From Paracoccaceae bacterium (GTDB lineage: Bacteria > Pseudomonadota > Alphaproteobacteria > Rhodobacterales > Rhodobacteraceae), in the NCBI GenBank assembly GCA_020846995.1, contig JADLCV010000006.1, positions 1 through 59,746 on the forward strand: DNA of 59,746 nt, written 5' to 3'. Below the pieces are notes generated by a model, which saw only the letters and a program-made list of their open reading frames with translations, ran no database searches and was not told the DNA's origin. How positions within the stretch are numbered: the first letter of the stretch is position 1; the number at the start of each line of letters is the position of its first letter. This document shows, in pieces, positions 26,603 to 35,871 of this stretch. The position numbers were made by a program, and so were the translations under genes.

Positions 26603-27294
26603 GCGGTCTTTCCTTCCCAGGGGCAGAGATCGTTGATCGGGCAGCCGGGGCAGTCCGGCTTGCGGGCGGTGCAGGTGTAGCGGCCGTGCAGGATCAGCCA
26701 GTGGTGGGCATCAAGCTGGAAGGGGGCGGGGACGTTGTCCTCGAGCGCGCGCTCGACCGCCGCGGGCGTCGTCCCGGGGGCGATGCCGGTGCGGTTGGCG
26801 ACGCGCAGGACGTGGGTGTCGACCGCCTGCGCCGGCAGCCGCCACCAGACGTTGAGGACGACGTTCGCGGTCTTGCGCCCGACGCCGGGCAGCGCCTGGA
26901 GGGCGGCCCGCGACGACGGCACCTCGCCCCCGTGGCGTTCGACGAGGATGCGCGAGAGGGCGATGACGTTCCTCGCCTTGGTGCGAAAGAGGCCGACGGT
27001 GCGGATGTGGCCGGCGAGCGCCTCCTCGCCCAGCGCGAGCATCCTCGCGGGCGTGTCGGCGACGGCGAAGAGGCCGCGGGTGGCGGCGTTGACCGAGCGG
27101 TCGGTCGCCTGCGCCGAGAGCACGACGGCGACGAGCAGGGTGAAGGCGCTCCGGTGCTCGAGTTCGCCCCGCGGCGCCGGCCGGGCGGCCCGCAGCCGGG
27201 CGAAGACGGCCGCAAGGGCATCGTGGTCAAGCTGTCCCGTCACCGTCGCCCTGGGCCGGGTCCGCCCGTCGCGGGCCATGGGTGGGGAGGTCAT
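26599..27294 (-). CDS. nth: Endonuclease III (DNA glycosylase/AP lyase)
   Basis: It removes oxidised pyrimidines and cuts abasic sites. Of 231 residues, the helix-hairpin-helix LPGVGRKT (135-142) carries catalytic Lys141, and Asp159 is in VDTHV. The iron-sulfur ligands are C208-x6-C215-x2-C218-x5-C224. I use the ATG at 27294 because it overlaps the AEC stop as ATGA; the frame remains open far upstream but is not nth-like there. About 25 residues precede the conserved core. Confidence 0.95.
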   Translation of the reverse strand: MTSPPMARDGRTRPRATVTGQLDHDALAAVFARLRAARPAPRGELEHRSAFTLLVAVVLSAQATDRSVNAATRGLFAVADTPARMLALGEEALAGHIRTVGLFRTKARNVIALSRILVERHGGEVPSSRAALQALPGVGRKTANVVLNVWWRLPAQAVDTHVLRVANRTGIAPGTTPAAVERALEDNVPAPFQLDAHHWLILHGRYTCTARKPDCPGCPINDLCPWEGKTA

Positions 27295-28226
27295 CCCGCC
27301 CCCCCGAGAAGCGTGAGCCAGGCCCAGGCGGTGACGATCGAGCCGGCGGTGGCGACGAGAACCGAGGCTGCGGCGACGCGCTTGGCGACGCCGTAGAGGC
27401 TCGCGAAGACGTAGCCGTTGATCCCGGGCGCCATGGCGGCGGTGACGACGGCCGAGCGGAAGGAGGCCTCGGACAGGCCGAGGGCGCGGCCGAAGCCCCA
27501 GGCGAGCGCGGGATGGAGGAGGAGCGAGACGGCGCAGACCCAGGCGATGGTGCGGAGGTCGCCCTCGGGGCGGTAGCGGCAGAGGATGCCGCCGAGCCCG
27601 AAGAGCGCCGTCGGCAGCGCCGCCCGCACCATGAGGTCGAGCGCGCTCCACACCGGCCCGGGCAGCGGCAGCCCGGCGAGGTTGACGGCGAGCCCGCCGC
27701 CGATCGCCAGGACGAGGATGTTGCGGAACATCGCCCGCGCGACCCGCCAGGGCAGGCCCGCGAGGGCCCCGCGGGCGCGGACGACCTCCATCGCCGTCAC
27801 CCCGAGGCCGTAGCAGAAGGGGGCATGGACGGCGAGGATCGCATAGTTGCCGGCGAGGGCCGCGGGGCCGTAGGCACGTTCCATGATCGGCAGGCCGAGC
27901 ATGATCGAGTTCGAGAAGAGGCAGACGAAGCCGATCGCGACCGCATCCTCCCACGGCCGGGCAAAGACGAGCCGGGCCCCGAGAAGCCCGGCGAGGAAGG
28001 AGAACGTCGCCGCCGAGTAGTAGGCGGCGATGAGGCGGGGGTCGAAGCCCTGGCCGAGGTCGAGCCGGGCGAGCGCGGCAAAGAGCAGGCAGGGGATCGC
28101 GAACTGGAGCGTGAAGGTCATCAGCCCGTCGACGGCGGCGGGCGTGAACCAGCCCCTGCGGGCGGCGCCGTAGCCCGCGCCGATGACGAGGAAGACCGGC
28201 AGGATGGTGCCGACGAGGGCCTGCAC
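27291..28226 (-). CDS. AEC-family transporter (auxin efflux carrier type)
   Basis: This 311-residue inner-membrane protein has about ten hydrophobic helices in the two-times-five pattern of the AEC/Mem_trans family. The characteristic NSIMLGLP is near residue 107 and ITAWAW-type hydrophobics are at the end. Bacterial members carry malonate, malate or other organic acids; the substrate is unknown here. It starts at a GTG preceded by GAGGAG, which overlaps the stop of the MBL gene. It is translationally coupled to nth. Confidence 0.82.
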   Translation of the reverse strand: MQALVGTILPVFLVIGAGYGAARRGWFTPAAVDGLMTFTLQFAIPCLLFAALARLDLGQGFDPRLIAAYYSAATFSFLAGLLGARLVFARPWEDAVAIGFVCLFSNSIMLGLPIMERAYGPAALAGNYAILAVHAPFCYGLGVTAMEVVRARGALAGLPWRVARAMFRNILVLAIGGGLAVNLAGLPLPGPVWSALDLMVRAALPTALFGLGGILCRYRPEGDLRTIAWVCAVSLLLHPALAWGFGRALGLSEASFRSAVVTAAMAPGINGYVFASLYGVAKRVAAASVLVATAGSIVTAWAWLTLLGGAG

Positions 28227-28232
28227 GGGGTC

Positions 28233-29030
28233 CTACTCCTCGATCCGGAACGCCATCCCGTCATGGGCGGGGATGACGTGGGCGGGGGTCTCGGCGAGAA
28301 GCGTGTCGTGGTCGAGGTCGATGTGCAGGTTGGTGAGGATCGCCCGGGCCGGGCGGGCGCGGGCGATCCACTCGAGCGTCAGGGCGAGATGGGCGTGGGT
28401 CGGGTGGGGCGTGCGCCGCAGGGCATCGACGATGAGGACCTCGAGCCCCTCGAGGAGGGGCCAGGCATCGGCGGGGATGGCGACGACGTCGGGCAGGTAG
28501 GCGATGGGCCCGATGCGGAAGCCGAGCGCATCGGTCGGCCCGTGGCTGACGCGGAACGGCAGGAAACCGACCGGCCCGCCCGCCCCCGTCACCGTCACCG
28601 GCCCGCGGATCGCGTGGAGGTCGAGGATCGGCGGGTAGGGCGAGCCCTCGGGCTGGACGAAGGCATAGCCGAAGCGGGCGAGGAGCGCGTCCTGGGTCGG
28701 CCCGTCGGCCCACACCGGCAGCCGCCGGCGCATGTTGAAGACGACCTGGCGGAGGTCGTCGAGGCCGTGGACGTGGTCGGCATGGGCGTGGGTGTAGACG
28801 ACGCCGTCAAGCTCGCCCACCCCGGCGGCAAGGAGCTGGTCACGCATGTCGGGCGAGGTATCGACGAGCACCCGGGTGAGGCCGCTCGCCCCCTCGCGGG
28901 TGACGAGGAGCGAGCAGCGGCTGCGCCGGTTGAGCGGGTTGGCGGGATCGCAGGCCCCCCAGTGGCCGCCGATCCGCGGCACCCCGCCCGAGGAGCCGCA
29001 GCCGAGGATGCGGAAGACGGTCGCGGCCAT
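28233..29030 (-). CDS. MBL-fold metallo-hydrolase (PhnP-like)
   Basis: This 265-residue metallo-beta-lactamase-fold enzyme has H81-x-H83-x-D85-H86 in YTHAHADHVHG, further ligands in the VSHG segment, and a final IPAHDG. It begins with the family's LGCGSSGGVPR turn, resembling PhnP cyclic phosphodiesterase. Its place directly after tatD, with a one-base TGATG overlap, is widely conserved in alphaproteobacteria and hints at nucleic-acid or nucleotide hydrolysis. There is no phn cluster nearby. Confidence 0.85.
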   Translation of the reverse strand: MAATVFRILGCGSSGGVPRIGGHWGACDPANPLNRRSRCSLLVTREGASGLTRVLVDTSPDMRDQLLAAGVGELDGVVYTHAHADHVHGLDDLRQVVFNMRRRLPVWADGPTQDALLARFGYAFVQPEGSPYPPILDLHAIRGPVTVTGAGGPVGFLPFRVSHGPTDALGFRIGPIAYLPDVVAIPADAWPLLEGLEVLIVDALRRTPHPTHAHLALTLEWIARARPARAILTNLHIDLDHDTLLAETPAHVIPAHDGMAFRIEE

Positions 29031-29845
29031 CAGGCGCGCGGCCGCGCCGCGCGGGCGAAGAGGCGGTCGAAGTTCCGCGAGGTGAGGGCGGCGAACTCGC
29101 CGTAGTCGAGGCCGAGCAGGGCCGCGCCGACGCGGGCGGTGTGGACGACATGGGCGGGCTCGTTCCGCCGGCCGCGGTGGGGCGGGGGGGCGAGGTAGGG
29201 GGCGTCGGTCTCGACGAGAAGGCGCTCGGGCGGGGCGGCGGCGAGGATCGCCCGCAGCGCCTCCGACTTCGGGAAGGCGGCGATCCCCGACATCGAGAGG
29301 TAGAAGCCGAGGCCGAGCGCCGTCTCGGCGAGCGCGGGGCCCGAGGAATAGCAGTGCATGACGGCCGCGAAGGGGCCGGCGGCATGTTCCTCGGACAGGA
29401 TGCGGGCCATGTCGGCATCGGCGTCGCGGGCGTGGATGACGAGCGGCAGGCCGGTCGCGCGGGCGGCGGCGATGTGGTTGCGCAGCGACGCCTGCTGGGC
29501 GTCGCGGCTTTCGGGGGTGTAGTGGTAGTCGAGCCCGGATTCGCCGATGGCGACCATGAGGGGGTCGCGGGCGAGGCGGGCGAGTTCCTCCGCCGCCGCC
29601 GGCGGGCCCGCGGCGGCATTCATGGGGTGGGTGCCGGCGGCATAGAAGACGCCGGGATGGTCGCGGGCGATGGCCGCCACCCGCGGCACGTCCTGAAGGC
29701 GGGTGGCGATGGTCAGGATGCGCGTGACGCCGGCGGCGGCGGCGCGGGCGATGACCGCCCCGACCTCGCCCGCGAAGTCGGGGACGTCGAGATGACAGTG
29801 GCTGTCGACGATCTCGGGCGGGGGGGCGTCGTCTCTGGCGGGCAT
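29030..29845 (-). CDS. tatD: TatD-family metal-dependent deoxyribonuclease
   Basis: This 271-residue TIM-barrel hydrolase has metal ligands H16 and H18 in VDSHCHLD and Glu102 in AIGESGLDYHY. The later His residues are in VIHARDAD and VMHCYSS, and the C-terminal Asp is in ETDAPYL. TatD enzymes are 3'-5' DNA exonucleases used in repair and DNA degradation. It lies 40 bases after holB; metG, which often separates the two, is instead 28 kb away at the far end of this window. Confidence 0.92.
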   Translation of the reverse strand: MPARDDAPPPEIVDSHCHLDVPDFAGEVGAVIARAAAAGVTRILTIATRLQDVPRVAAIARDHPGVFYAAGTHPMNAAAGPPAAAEELARLARDPLMVAIGESGLDYHYTPESRDAQQASLRNHIAAARATGLPLVIHARDADADMARILSEEHAAGPFAAVMHCYSSGPALAETALGLGFYLSMSGIAAFPKSEALRAILAAAPPERLLVETDAPYLAPPPHRGRRNEPAHVVHTARVGAALLGLDYGEFAALTSRNFDRLFARAARPRA

Positions 29846-29885
29846 GGCCGGGGCTGCCGGGGCGCGGATGGACCGGACGGCGGGC

Positions 29886-31016
29886 TTACCGGGCGGCGCC
29901 CTCGTTCAGTGCCAGGAGCATATCGACCAGAAGCGCGGCGGGGTCAAGGTTGACCGCCCGCCCGGCCCGGGCGCGGGCGAGAAACGCGGGCGGTCGCGCC
30001 GCCCAGGCACGGGCGGCGGCGACGTCGGGGGCGAGGCGGGCGAGGATCCGGGCCTCGCCCGGCGCCGCCTCGGCCGCCGGCGGACGGCCCGTGGCCCCGG
30101 TCCGGGCGAGGCGGGCGAGGAAGGTCTCGACGAGGTCAAGCACGAGCTCGAAGGCCCGGGGATCGCGGCCCGCGGTCTCGGCCAGCGCCAGCGCGGCCGG
30201 CCGGTCAAGGCGGGGCATGCCGGCGAAAAGCGCGACGATGCGGCCGTAGAGCGCGAGCCCCTCGCCCGCCGTCAGCGCCACCGCCGCCCCCGCCGAGCCT
30301 CGGGAAAGCTCGACCAGCGCGGCCATCTCCGCCGGTGGCTCCACCCCGGCGCCGGCGAGCGCGCGGGCGAGGTCGGCGGAGCCGAGGGGGGCGCAGCGCA
30401 GGACCCGGCAGCGCGAGCGGATGGTCGGCAGGAGCGCCGCCGGCTGGTGGCTGACCAGGAGGAGGACGGCGCCCTCGGGCGGTTCCTCGAGGATCTTGAG
30501 GAGGGCGTTGGCGGCCGCCGGGTTGAGGTCGTCGGCGGCGTCGACGATCACGACCCGGCGGCCGCCATCGGCGGCCGAGAGGGCAAGGAAGCGCAGGAGC
30601 TCGCGCACCTCGTCGACGGTGATGACAGCCCGCAGGCGGCCGCGGTCGTCGTCCCAGCCGCGGCGGAGGAGCTTCAGCCGCGGCTCGGTCAGGGCGGCGA
30701 CGCGGCGGGCCGTGGGATGGTCGGGGGCGACGTCGAGCGAGAGGGGCGGCGGCGGCGGCGCGAGGAGGCCGCGATCGTCGCCCGCGGCGGGCGCGGCGAG
30801 GAGGAAGCGGGCGATGCGCCAGGCGAGCGTCGCCTTGCCCACCCCCCGCGGTCCGGTGATGAGCCAGCCGTGCGGGAGCCGGCCCCCGGCATGGGCGGCG
30901 AGGAACGCGGCCTCGGCCGGGCCCTGCCCGTGAAGCGCGGGGGCGTGGCGGGGATGGGGGGTGCCCTCGGCGCGGTCGGCCTCGGCCCCGGCCTCGCCCC
31001 CGGCGCCCGTGCTCAT
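29886..31016 (-). CDS. holB: DNA polymerase III delta' subunit (clamp loader)
   Basis: This 376-residue clamp-loader subunit has GPRGVGKAT (55-63) as its P-loop-like segment and a central LNPAAANALLKILEEPP, the most conserved delta' stretch. SRC in TIRSRCRVL is the arginine-finger region. The ATG overlaps the tmk stop as ATGA. In this GC-rich genome several loops (for example GLLAPPPPPLSLD) are expanded with Pro/Ala. Confidence 0.92.
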   Translation of the reverse strand: MSTGAGGEAGAEADRAEGTPHPRHAPALHGQGPAEAAFLAAHAGGRLPHGWLITGPRGVGKATLAWRIARFLLAAPAAGDDRGLLAPPPPPLSLDVAPDHPTARRVAALTEPRLKLLRRGWDDDRGRLRAVITVDEVRELLRFLALSAADGGRRVVIVDAADDLNPAAANALLKILEEPPEGAVLLLVSHQPAALLPTIRSRCRVLRCAPLGSADLARALAGAGVEPPAEMAALVELSRGSAGAAVALTAGEGLALYGRIVALFAGMPRLDRPAALALAETAGRDPRAFELVLDLVETFLARLARTGATGRPPAAEAAPGEARILARLAPDVAAARAWAARPPAFLARARAGRAVNLDPAALLVDMLLALNEGAAR

Positions 31017-31660
31017 GCCAGCGCCCGGCCGACGAGGGCGAGGATGTCGGCCGCCACCTCGCCCTCGGGCCGGGCTCCGTCGATCGTGCGGATGCGCCCG
31101 GGGTGGGCGGCGGCGAGGGCGAGGAAGCCCGCCCGCAGCGCCGTCTGGAAGGCCGCGCCGCGGCCCTCGAAACGCTGCTCGGCGCCGCCGCGGGCCCGGC
31201 CGCGGGCGAGGGCGAGGGCGGGGTCCATGTCGATGAGGACGGTGAGGTCGGGCTCGCGGGCGATGAAGGCCGCGTGCAGCCGCTCGATCTCGGCCGCCAG
31301 GTCGGGGCGGGCGAGACCCTGGTAGACGCGGGTCGAATCGGCGAAGCGGTCGGACAGCACGAGGGCGCCGCGGGCCAGCGCCGGCAGGATGGTGCGCTCG
31401 AGATGGTCGCGGCGGGCGGCGGTGAAGAGCAGGACCTCGGTCTCGGCCGACCAGCGCCGGCCCTCGCCCTCGACGAGAAGGCGCCGGATCTCCTCGGCCC
31501 CGGGCGAGCCGCCGGGCTCGCGCGTGGTCAGGACCTCGTGCCCCGCGGCCCGGAGGGCGGCGGCGAGAAGGCGGATCTGGGTCGACTTGCCGGCCCCGTC
31601 GACGCCCTCGAGGCTGAGGAAGTGCCCCCGCCCCTCGCGCCGGCGCGGCAGGGCGCTCAT
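31013..31660 (-). CDS. tmk: Thymidylate kinase
   Basis: It phosphorylates dTMP to dTDP. The protein has 215 residues: P-loop EGVDGAGKST at 18-27, TREPGGSPGAEEIR, the DR(F/Y)-type motif in LSDRFADST, and a LID GRARGGAEQRFE. No ribosome site is obvious before the ATG at 31660, but the protein N-terminus fits from there. It is coupled to holB downstream. Confidence 0.95.
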   Translation of the reverse strand: MSALPRRREGRGHFLSLEGVDGAGKSTQIRLLAAALRAAGHEVLTTREPGGSPGAEEIRRLLVEGEGRRWSAETEVLLFTAARRDHLERTILPALARGALVLSDRFADSTRVYQGLARPDLAAEIERLHAAFIAREPDLTVLIDMDPALALARGRARGGAEQRFEGRGAAFQTALRAGFLALAAAHPGRIRTIDGARPEGEVAADILALVGRALA

Positions 31661-31725
31661 GCCGGGCGCCGCCGGCGCTGGCCCCCGCCCCGGCGCGCCC
31701 GGCCGGCGGCGGGCGCCGCCATCGC

Positions 31726-32886
31726 CTAGAGCCCCGCCGCCGGGGCGGCAAGGCGGTCGTAGAGGACCGCGATCGCCGTCCGCAGGCGGACGATGAGGCC
31801 GCCGCGCGCGACCCCGGCCTCGGCAAAGAGCGGGAAGCGGCGCTCGGGCAGGTCGGGGGCGGTGACGACAAGCTCGGCGAGCGGCTGGCCGGCCGCGACC
31901 GGCGCCGCCACCGGGCCGCGGAAGACCACCCGCGCCTCGACCGCGTCCCGGGCGAGCGCCGGCAGCACCACCCGGACGGGTTCGGCCGCGACGAGGCCGA
32001 CGGTCGGGGCGGCGCCCATCCACACCGGCACCTCGGCCACCCGGCGCCCGGCCGGCGCCACCTCCCGCTCGACGAACTGGCGGAAGGCCCAGTTGATGAC
32101 CTTCTCGGCCTCCTCGCGCCGGGCGCGGTCGTCGGCGAGCCCGGCGATGGCGAAGATGACCCGCCGGCCGCCCTGCACGGCCGAGCCGACGAGGCCGAAG
32201 CCGGCCTCGGCGGTGTGGCCCGTCTTCAGCCCGTCGGCGCCAAGCCCGAGCGCGAGCAGGGGGTTGCGGTTGAAGCGGTTCTCCGGGGCGCGGCCCTTGT
32301 AGGCGAATTCGGTCTCGGCAAAGAGCCGGTAGAGGTCGGGGTGGTCGCGCACCATGAGCTCGGCGATGCGGACGAGATCGCGCATCGCCATCCGGTGCTC
32401 GGGGTGGGGCCAGCCCGAGGCGTTGACGAGATGGGTCCCGGTGAGCCCGAGCGCGGCGGCGCGCTCGTTCATCAGCCGGGCGAAGGCCGCCTCGGTCCCC
32501 CCGAGCCCCTCGGCGACGACGACGCTCGCGTCGTTGCCCGAGTTGACGATGATGCCGAGGACGAGGTCGTGTGCCGTCGGCCGGTCGCGCTCGTCGAGGA
32601 ACATGGTCGAGCCGCCCATGGCCTTGGCCCGGCTCGAGACCGCGAAGGGCGTGTCGGGGGCCACCCGGCCGTCGTCGATGGCCTCGAAGAGCATGAGGAG
32701 CGTCATCAGCTTCGACATCGAGGCCGGCGGCACCGGCACCTCGCCGTTCTTGTCGAGGAGGACGGTGCCGGTCGTGTAGTCGAGGACGTAGGCGGCGGTG
32801 GCGCGCGTCTCGAAGGCGCGGACGGGCAGGGCGAGGAGCACGGCAAGGCCGAGGGCGAGGGCAGGCCGGATGGGCGCTGGCGTCAT
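31726..32886 (-). CDS. dacA: D-alanyl-D-alanine carboxypeptidase (penicillin-binding protein 5/6 type)
   Basis: This 386-residue exported enzyme trims the terminal D-Ala of peptidoglycan pentapeptides. A signal peptide covers residues 1-24. The three active-site motifs are S56-M-S-K59, S116-G-N118 and K221-T-G223. A beta-rich C-terminal domain follows, ending in an amphipathic helix (LIVRLRTAIAVLYDRL) that should rest on the periplasmic face of the membrane. The neighbouring SPOR lipoprotein upstream also concerns the cell wall. Confidence 0.94.
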   Translation of the reverse strand: MTPAPIRPALALGLAVLLALPVRAFETRATAAYVLDYTTGTVLLDKNGEVPVPPASMSKLMTLLMLFEAIDDGRVAPDTPFAVSSRAKAMGGSTMFLDERDRPTAHDLVLGIIVNSGNDASVVVAEGLGGTEAAFARLMNERAAALGLTGTHLVNASGWPHPEHRMAMRDLVRIAELMVRDHPDLYRLFAETEFAYKGRAPENRFNRNPLLALGLGADGLKTGHTAEAGFGLVGSAVQGGRRVIFAIAGLADDRARREEAEKVINWAFRQFVEREVAPAGRRVAEVPVWMGAAPTVGLVAAEPVRVVLPALARDAVEARVVFRGPVAAPVAAGQPLAELVVTAPDLPERRFPLFAEAGVARGGLIVRLRTAIAVLYDRLAAPAAGL

Positions 32887-32913
32887 GCGGCGGTCTCCGT
32901 CGGGCCGGTCGCC

Positions 32914-33801
32914 CTAGCGGGCGACGAAATAGGCATCCTGGTAGCCGAGCGCCCGCACCCGGGCGAGGAGCGCCGCGCGCGCCTCGGCCCCCTCGGCCGG
33001 GCCGACGACGACCCGCCAGAAGGTCTTGCCGCGGCTTTCCTCGCGGCGGATGGCGGCGGCAAGACCCGCCGCCTCCATCGCGCCCCCGGCGCGGCGGGCA
33101 TTGGCCTCGACACTGAAGAGGCCGATCTGGAGGAACTGCCCCCCGGTCGTGGCGGCGGCAGGGGCGGGGGCGGCGGCAGGGGCGGGGGCGGGAGGGGGGG
33201 CGGCCGCGGCGACGGGCGGCGCGGCCGCAGCGGGTGGCGCGGACGCGGCGGGCGGGGGGGGCGCCTCCGGCGGCAGGGCCGGGGCATCGAGCGGGGCGGT
33301 CCCGACCGCGGCCGGCGCGAGCGTCGCCGTGGGGTCGGGCGCGGGGGTCTCGGGGGCCTCCTCGCGCCTGAGCGCCACCACCTCGAGTTCGGCCGGCGCC
33401 CCGGCGATGAGGCCGAGGGCCGCGGCGGCGTCGGAGGAGACCTGGAGCACGGGCCCGGGGTTCTCGCGCTCGCGCCGGAAGAGGGCCCCGATGACGAAGG
33501 CGCCGGAGACGGGGTTGCGGATGATGACGCGCTCGGGGTCCCTGATCCCGGGATAGGCGACCCAGACCCCGCCGAGCGAGGGCCGCCCGTCCCAGAGCCC
33601 GGGCTCGACGACGCGGAAGACCTCGGGCGCCTCGACGTCGTGCTCGACGATGCGGACCCCGGCCGGGGTGTCGTCCGCGGCGGCGGCCGCCGCCCCCTCG
33701 CCGCCGAGGCCGAAGGGAAGCCGCGCGCCCTCGCCGCAGCCCCCGAGCGCCGTCGCGGCAAGCCCCAGAAACCCCAGCGCCCTGACCATACCGATCCGCA
33801 T
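32914..33801 (-). CDS. SPOR-domain lipoprotein
   Basis: This 295-residue protein has a lipoprotein signal ending LGGC (Cys22), a central globular part (about 50-150), a very Pro/Ala-rich linker (about 155-220) and a C-terminal SPOR domain (222-295). SPOR domains bind denuded septal peptidoglycan. The central part has VWVAYPGIRD and VIIRNPVSG, reminiscent of the RlpA double-psi region, but I cannot confirm it. AGGGGG sits five bases before the ATG. It heads the run leading to dacA. Confidence 0.83.
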   Translation of the reverse strand: MRIGMVRALGFLGLAATALGGCGEGARLPFGLGGEGAAAAAADDTPAGVRIVEHDVEAPEVFRVVEPGLWDGRPSLGGVWVAYPGIRDPERVIIRNPVSGAFVIGALFRRERENPGPVLQVSSDAAAALGLIAGAPAELEVVALRREEAPETPAPDPTATLAPAAVGTAPLDAPALPPEAPPPPAASAPPAAAAPPVAAAAPPPAPAPAAAPAPAAATTGGQFLQIGLFSVEANARRAGGAMEAAGLAAAIRREESRGKTFWRVVVGPAEGAEARAALLARVRALGYQDAYFVAR

Positions 33802-33963
33802 GATTGCCCCCTGCAAGGCCCCTCTGCGGGCGCCGCCGGGGCTGTCCCCCCCGCTCCGGCGCCCCTGCTCGCGCGGGGCGGACTCTAGCCGGTCCCGGTG
33901 CCGAAAGGAAGCGCGCCGGGCGGGCGGGCGCGGCCGGCGGCGGTCACACGCCGTTGAGCGGGG

Positions 33964-34848
33964 CTAGAGCCGGTAGAGGCGGGTGGCGGTGTCGTGGAGG
34001 ACGGCGCGGCGGTCGGCGGCGGCGAGCCGGGCGAGGGCGGCAAGATGGGCGTCGAGCAGGCGGCGGTAATCCGTCCACAGCTTCTCGATCGGGAAGTTCG
34101 AGCCCCAGGCGCAGCGCTCCGGGCCGAAGGCGTCGAGCGCCACGGCGGTGACCTCGGCGATCAGGGCCGGGTCGACGGCGTGGACGAAGGTGCCGAGGGC
34201 CGAGAGCTTGGTCGCGACGTTGGGGCAGGCGGCGAGGGCCGCGAGCCCCGTCCGCCACTCCGCCCGGCCGGCGGCCGAAGGGTCCTCGGGCATGCCCGCG
34301 TGCATGAGCACGAACTGGACCCCGGGCAGGGCGCGGGCGAGCGAGACGGCCGCGGCCACCTGGGAGGCGAAGACCTGAAGCTCGAAGACGAGGCCGAGGG
34401 CGGGGAGGCGGGCGAGATTCGCCCGCAGCATCGGGTCGAGGGCGAGGTCGGGGCGGGCGGCGAAGCGATACTGGGGATTGGCGTGCCAGTGAAGCTGCTG
34501 GCGGACGCCGCGCACGCCCGGAACGGCGGCGAGGGCGGCGAGGCGGTCGGCGCAGTCGGGCGCGAGAAGGTCGGCGAAGGCGACGGTGGCGTGGGGAAAG
34601 CCGTGGGCGGCGGCGACGGACGCGACCCAGCGCGCCTCCTCGAGCCCCCGCCCGGGGGCCCAGTTGGCCTGGACGTAGACCGAGCGCACGACGCCCGTGC
34701 CGGCGATGTCGGCGAGATACTCGGCGATGGCGTAGTCGCGCCGCAGGGGGCCGTAGCGGCCGAAGATGCGCGGCTGCTCGGGGCCGAGAAGCCAGGGCAG
34801 GTCGGCCTGCCGCCAGATGTGGTGGTGGGCATCGACGATCGCGGTCAT
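33964..34848 (-). CDS. Amidohydrolase family 2 protein (lactonase-like)
   Basis: This 294-residue TIM-barrel hydrolase of the COG3618 type has the metal motif H8-x-H10 in VDAHHHIW, QLHWHANP in the middle and WGSNFPIEKLW near the end. Relatives open sugar lactones such as fuconolactone or galactarolactone. It is divergent from an SMP-30 gene, also a lactonase family, across 132 bases. No sugar dehydrogenase or transporter is next to them, so the substrate is open. Confidence 0.8.
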   Translation of the reverse strand: MTAIVDAHHHIWRQADLPWLLGPEQPRIFGRYGPLRRDYAIAEYLADIAGTGVVRSVYVQANWAPGRGLEEARWVASVAAAHGFPHATVAFADLLAPDCADRLAALAAVPGVRGVRQQLHWHANPQYRFAARPDLALDPMLRANLARLPALGLVFELQVFASQVAAAVSLARALPGVQFVLMHAGMPEDPSAAGRAEWRTGLAALAACPNVATKLSALGTFVHAVDPALIAEVTAVALDAFGPERCAWGSNFPIEKLWTDYRRLLDAHLAALARLAAADRRAVLHDTATRLYRL

Positions 34849-34980
34849 TCCCGGCGGGCTCCCCTGCAGCGCGGGACGAAGCCTGCCGTCCCTCTCCCTC
34901 CGGAGCAAGCCCTGCCCCTTGCCGGCCGGCCGCCGGGCGGGCAGGGTCGCGGCCGGCGGCGCGGAGCGGGGGGATGGACG

Positions 34981-35871
34981 ATGCCGGTGACGATCTTCGA
35001 CGACCGCGCCTGTGTCCTCGGCGAGGGGGCGCTCTGGCATCCCGGCCGGAGCCGGCTCTACTGGTTCGACATCGACCGCCGCCGGCTCCTTGGCCGCGAT
35101 GACGCCGGGCCGCGCGAATGGGCCTTCGCCGAGCAGGTCAGCGCCGCCGGCTGGATCGACGACGGCCGCCTCCTCGTCGCCTCGGAAACGGCACTCCTCG
35201 ACTTCGACCTTGCCCGCGGGGCGGGCCGCAGGCTCGCGGCGCTCGACGCCGGGAACCCGGCCACGCGCTCGAACGACGGCCGCGCCGATCCCCGCGGGGG
35301 GTTCTGGATCGGCACCATGGGCAAGGGGGGCGCGCGCGGGCTGGGCGCGATCTGGCGCTGGCACCGGGGCGAGCTGCGGCGGCTCTTCGCGCCGGTCTCG
35401 ATCCCCAACGCCATCTGCTTCGACCCCGCCGGCGGCTGGGCCCAGTTCGCCGACACCGCCACCGGCGCGGTCATGCGGGTGGCGCTCGACGGCGCCGGCT
35501 GGCCCCGCGGCGAGCCCGTGGTCTTCCTCGATCTCGCGCCCCTGGGGCTGAAACCCGACGGGGCCGTCGTCGATGCCGGGGGCGCGACCTGGATCGCGCT
35601 CTGGGGCGGCGGGGGTGTGGGCGTCTGGGGGCCGGACGGGAGCCCGCGCGCCCGCATCGCCCTGCCGGCCCTGCAGGTGACCTGTCCGGCCTTCGGGGGC
35701 GCGGGGATGGCAACACTTTATGCCACCTCGGCCCGCGTCGGCCTCGGCGACCGGGCCGGGCCCCGCGACGGCGCGACCTTCGCGATCGCGGGCTGCGGGC
35801 CCGGCCTGCCCGAGCCGCGGGTCGAGGCGGCGCCGCCGGTGGAGGCGGACGGGGCGGCGTGCGCCTCCTGA
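34981..35871 (+). CDS. SMP-30/gluconolactonase family beta-propeller hydrolase
   Basis: This 296-residue six-bladed propeller has the family pattern LGEGALWHPGRSRLYWFDI at the start. It contains the metal-site N-D of SNDGRADPRGGFWIGTMG, and SIPNAICFDP in the middle. Members hydrolyse aldonolactones in sugar oxidation. The ATG at 34981 is chosen from the conserved N-terminus. The last 13 bases overlap the start of the next gene on the same strand. Confidence 0.88.
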   Translation: MPVTIFDDRACVLGEGALWHPGRSRLYWFDIDRRRLLGRDDAGPREWAFAEQVSAAGWIDDGRLLVASETALLDFDLARGAGRRLAALDAGNPATRSNDGRADPRGGFWIGTMGKGGARGLGAIWRWHRGELRRLFAPVSIPNAICFDPAGGWAQFADTATGAVMRVALDGAGWPRGEPVVFLDLAPLGLKPDGAVVDAGGATWIALWGGGGVGVWGPDGSPRARIALPALQVTCPAFGGAGMATLYATSARVGLGDRAGPRDGATFAIAGCGPGLPEPRVEAAPPVEADGAACAS

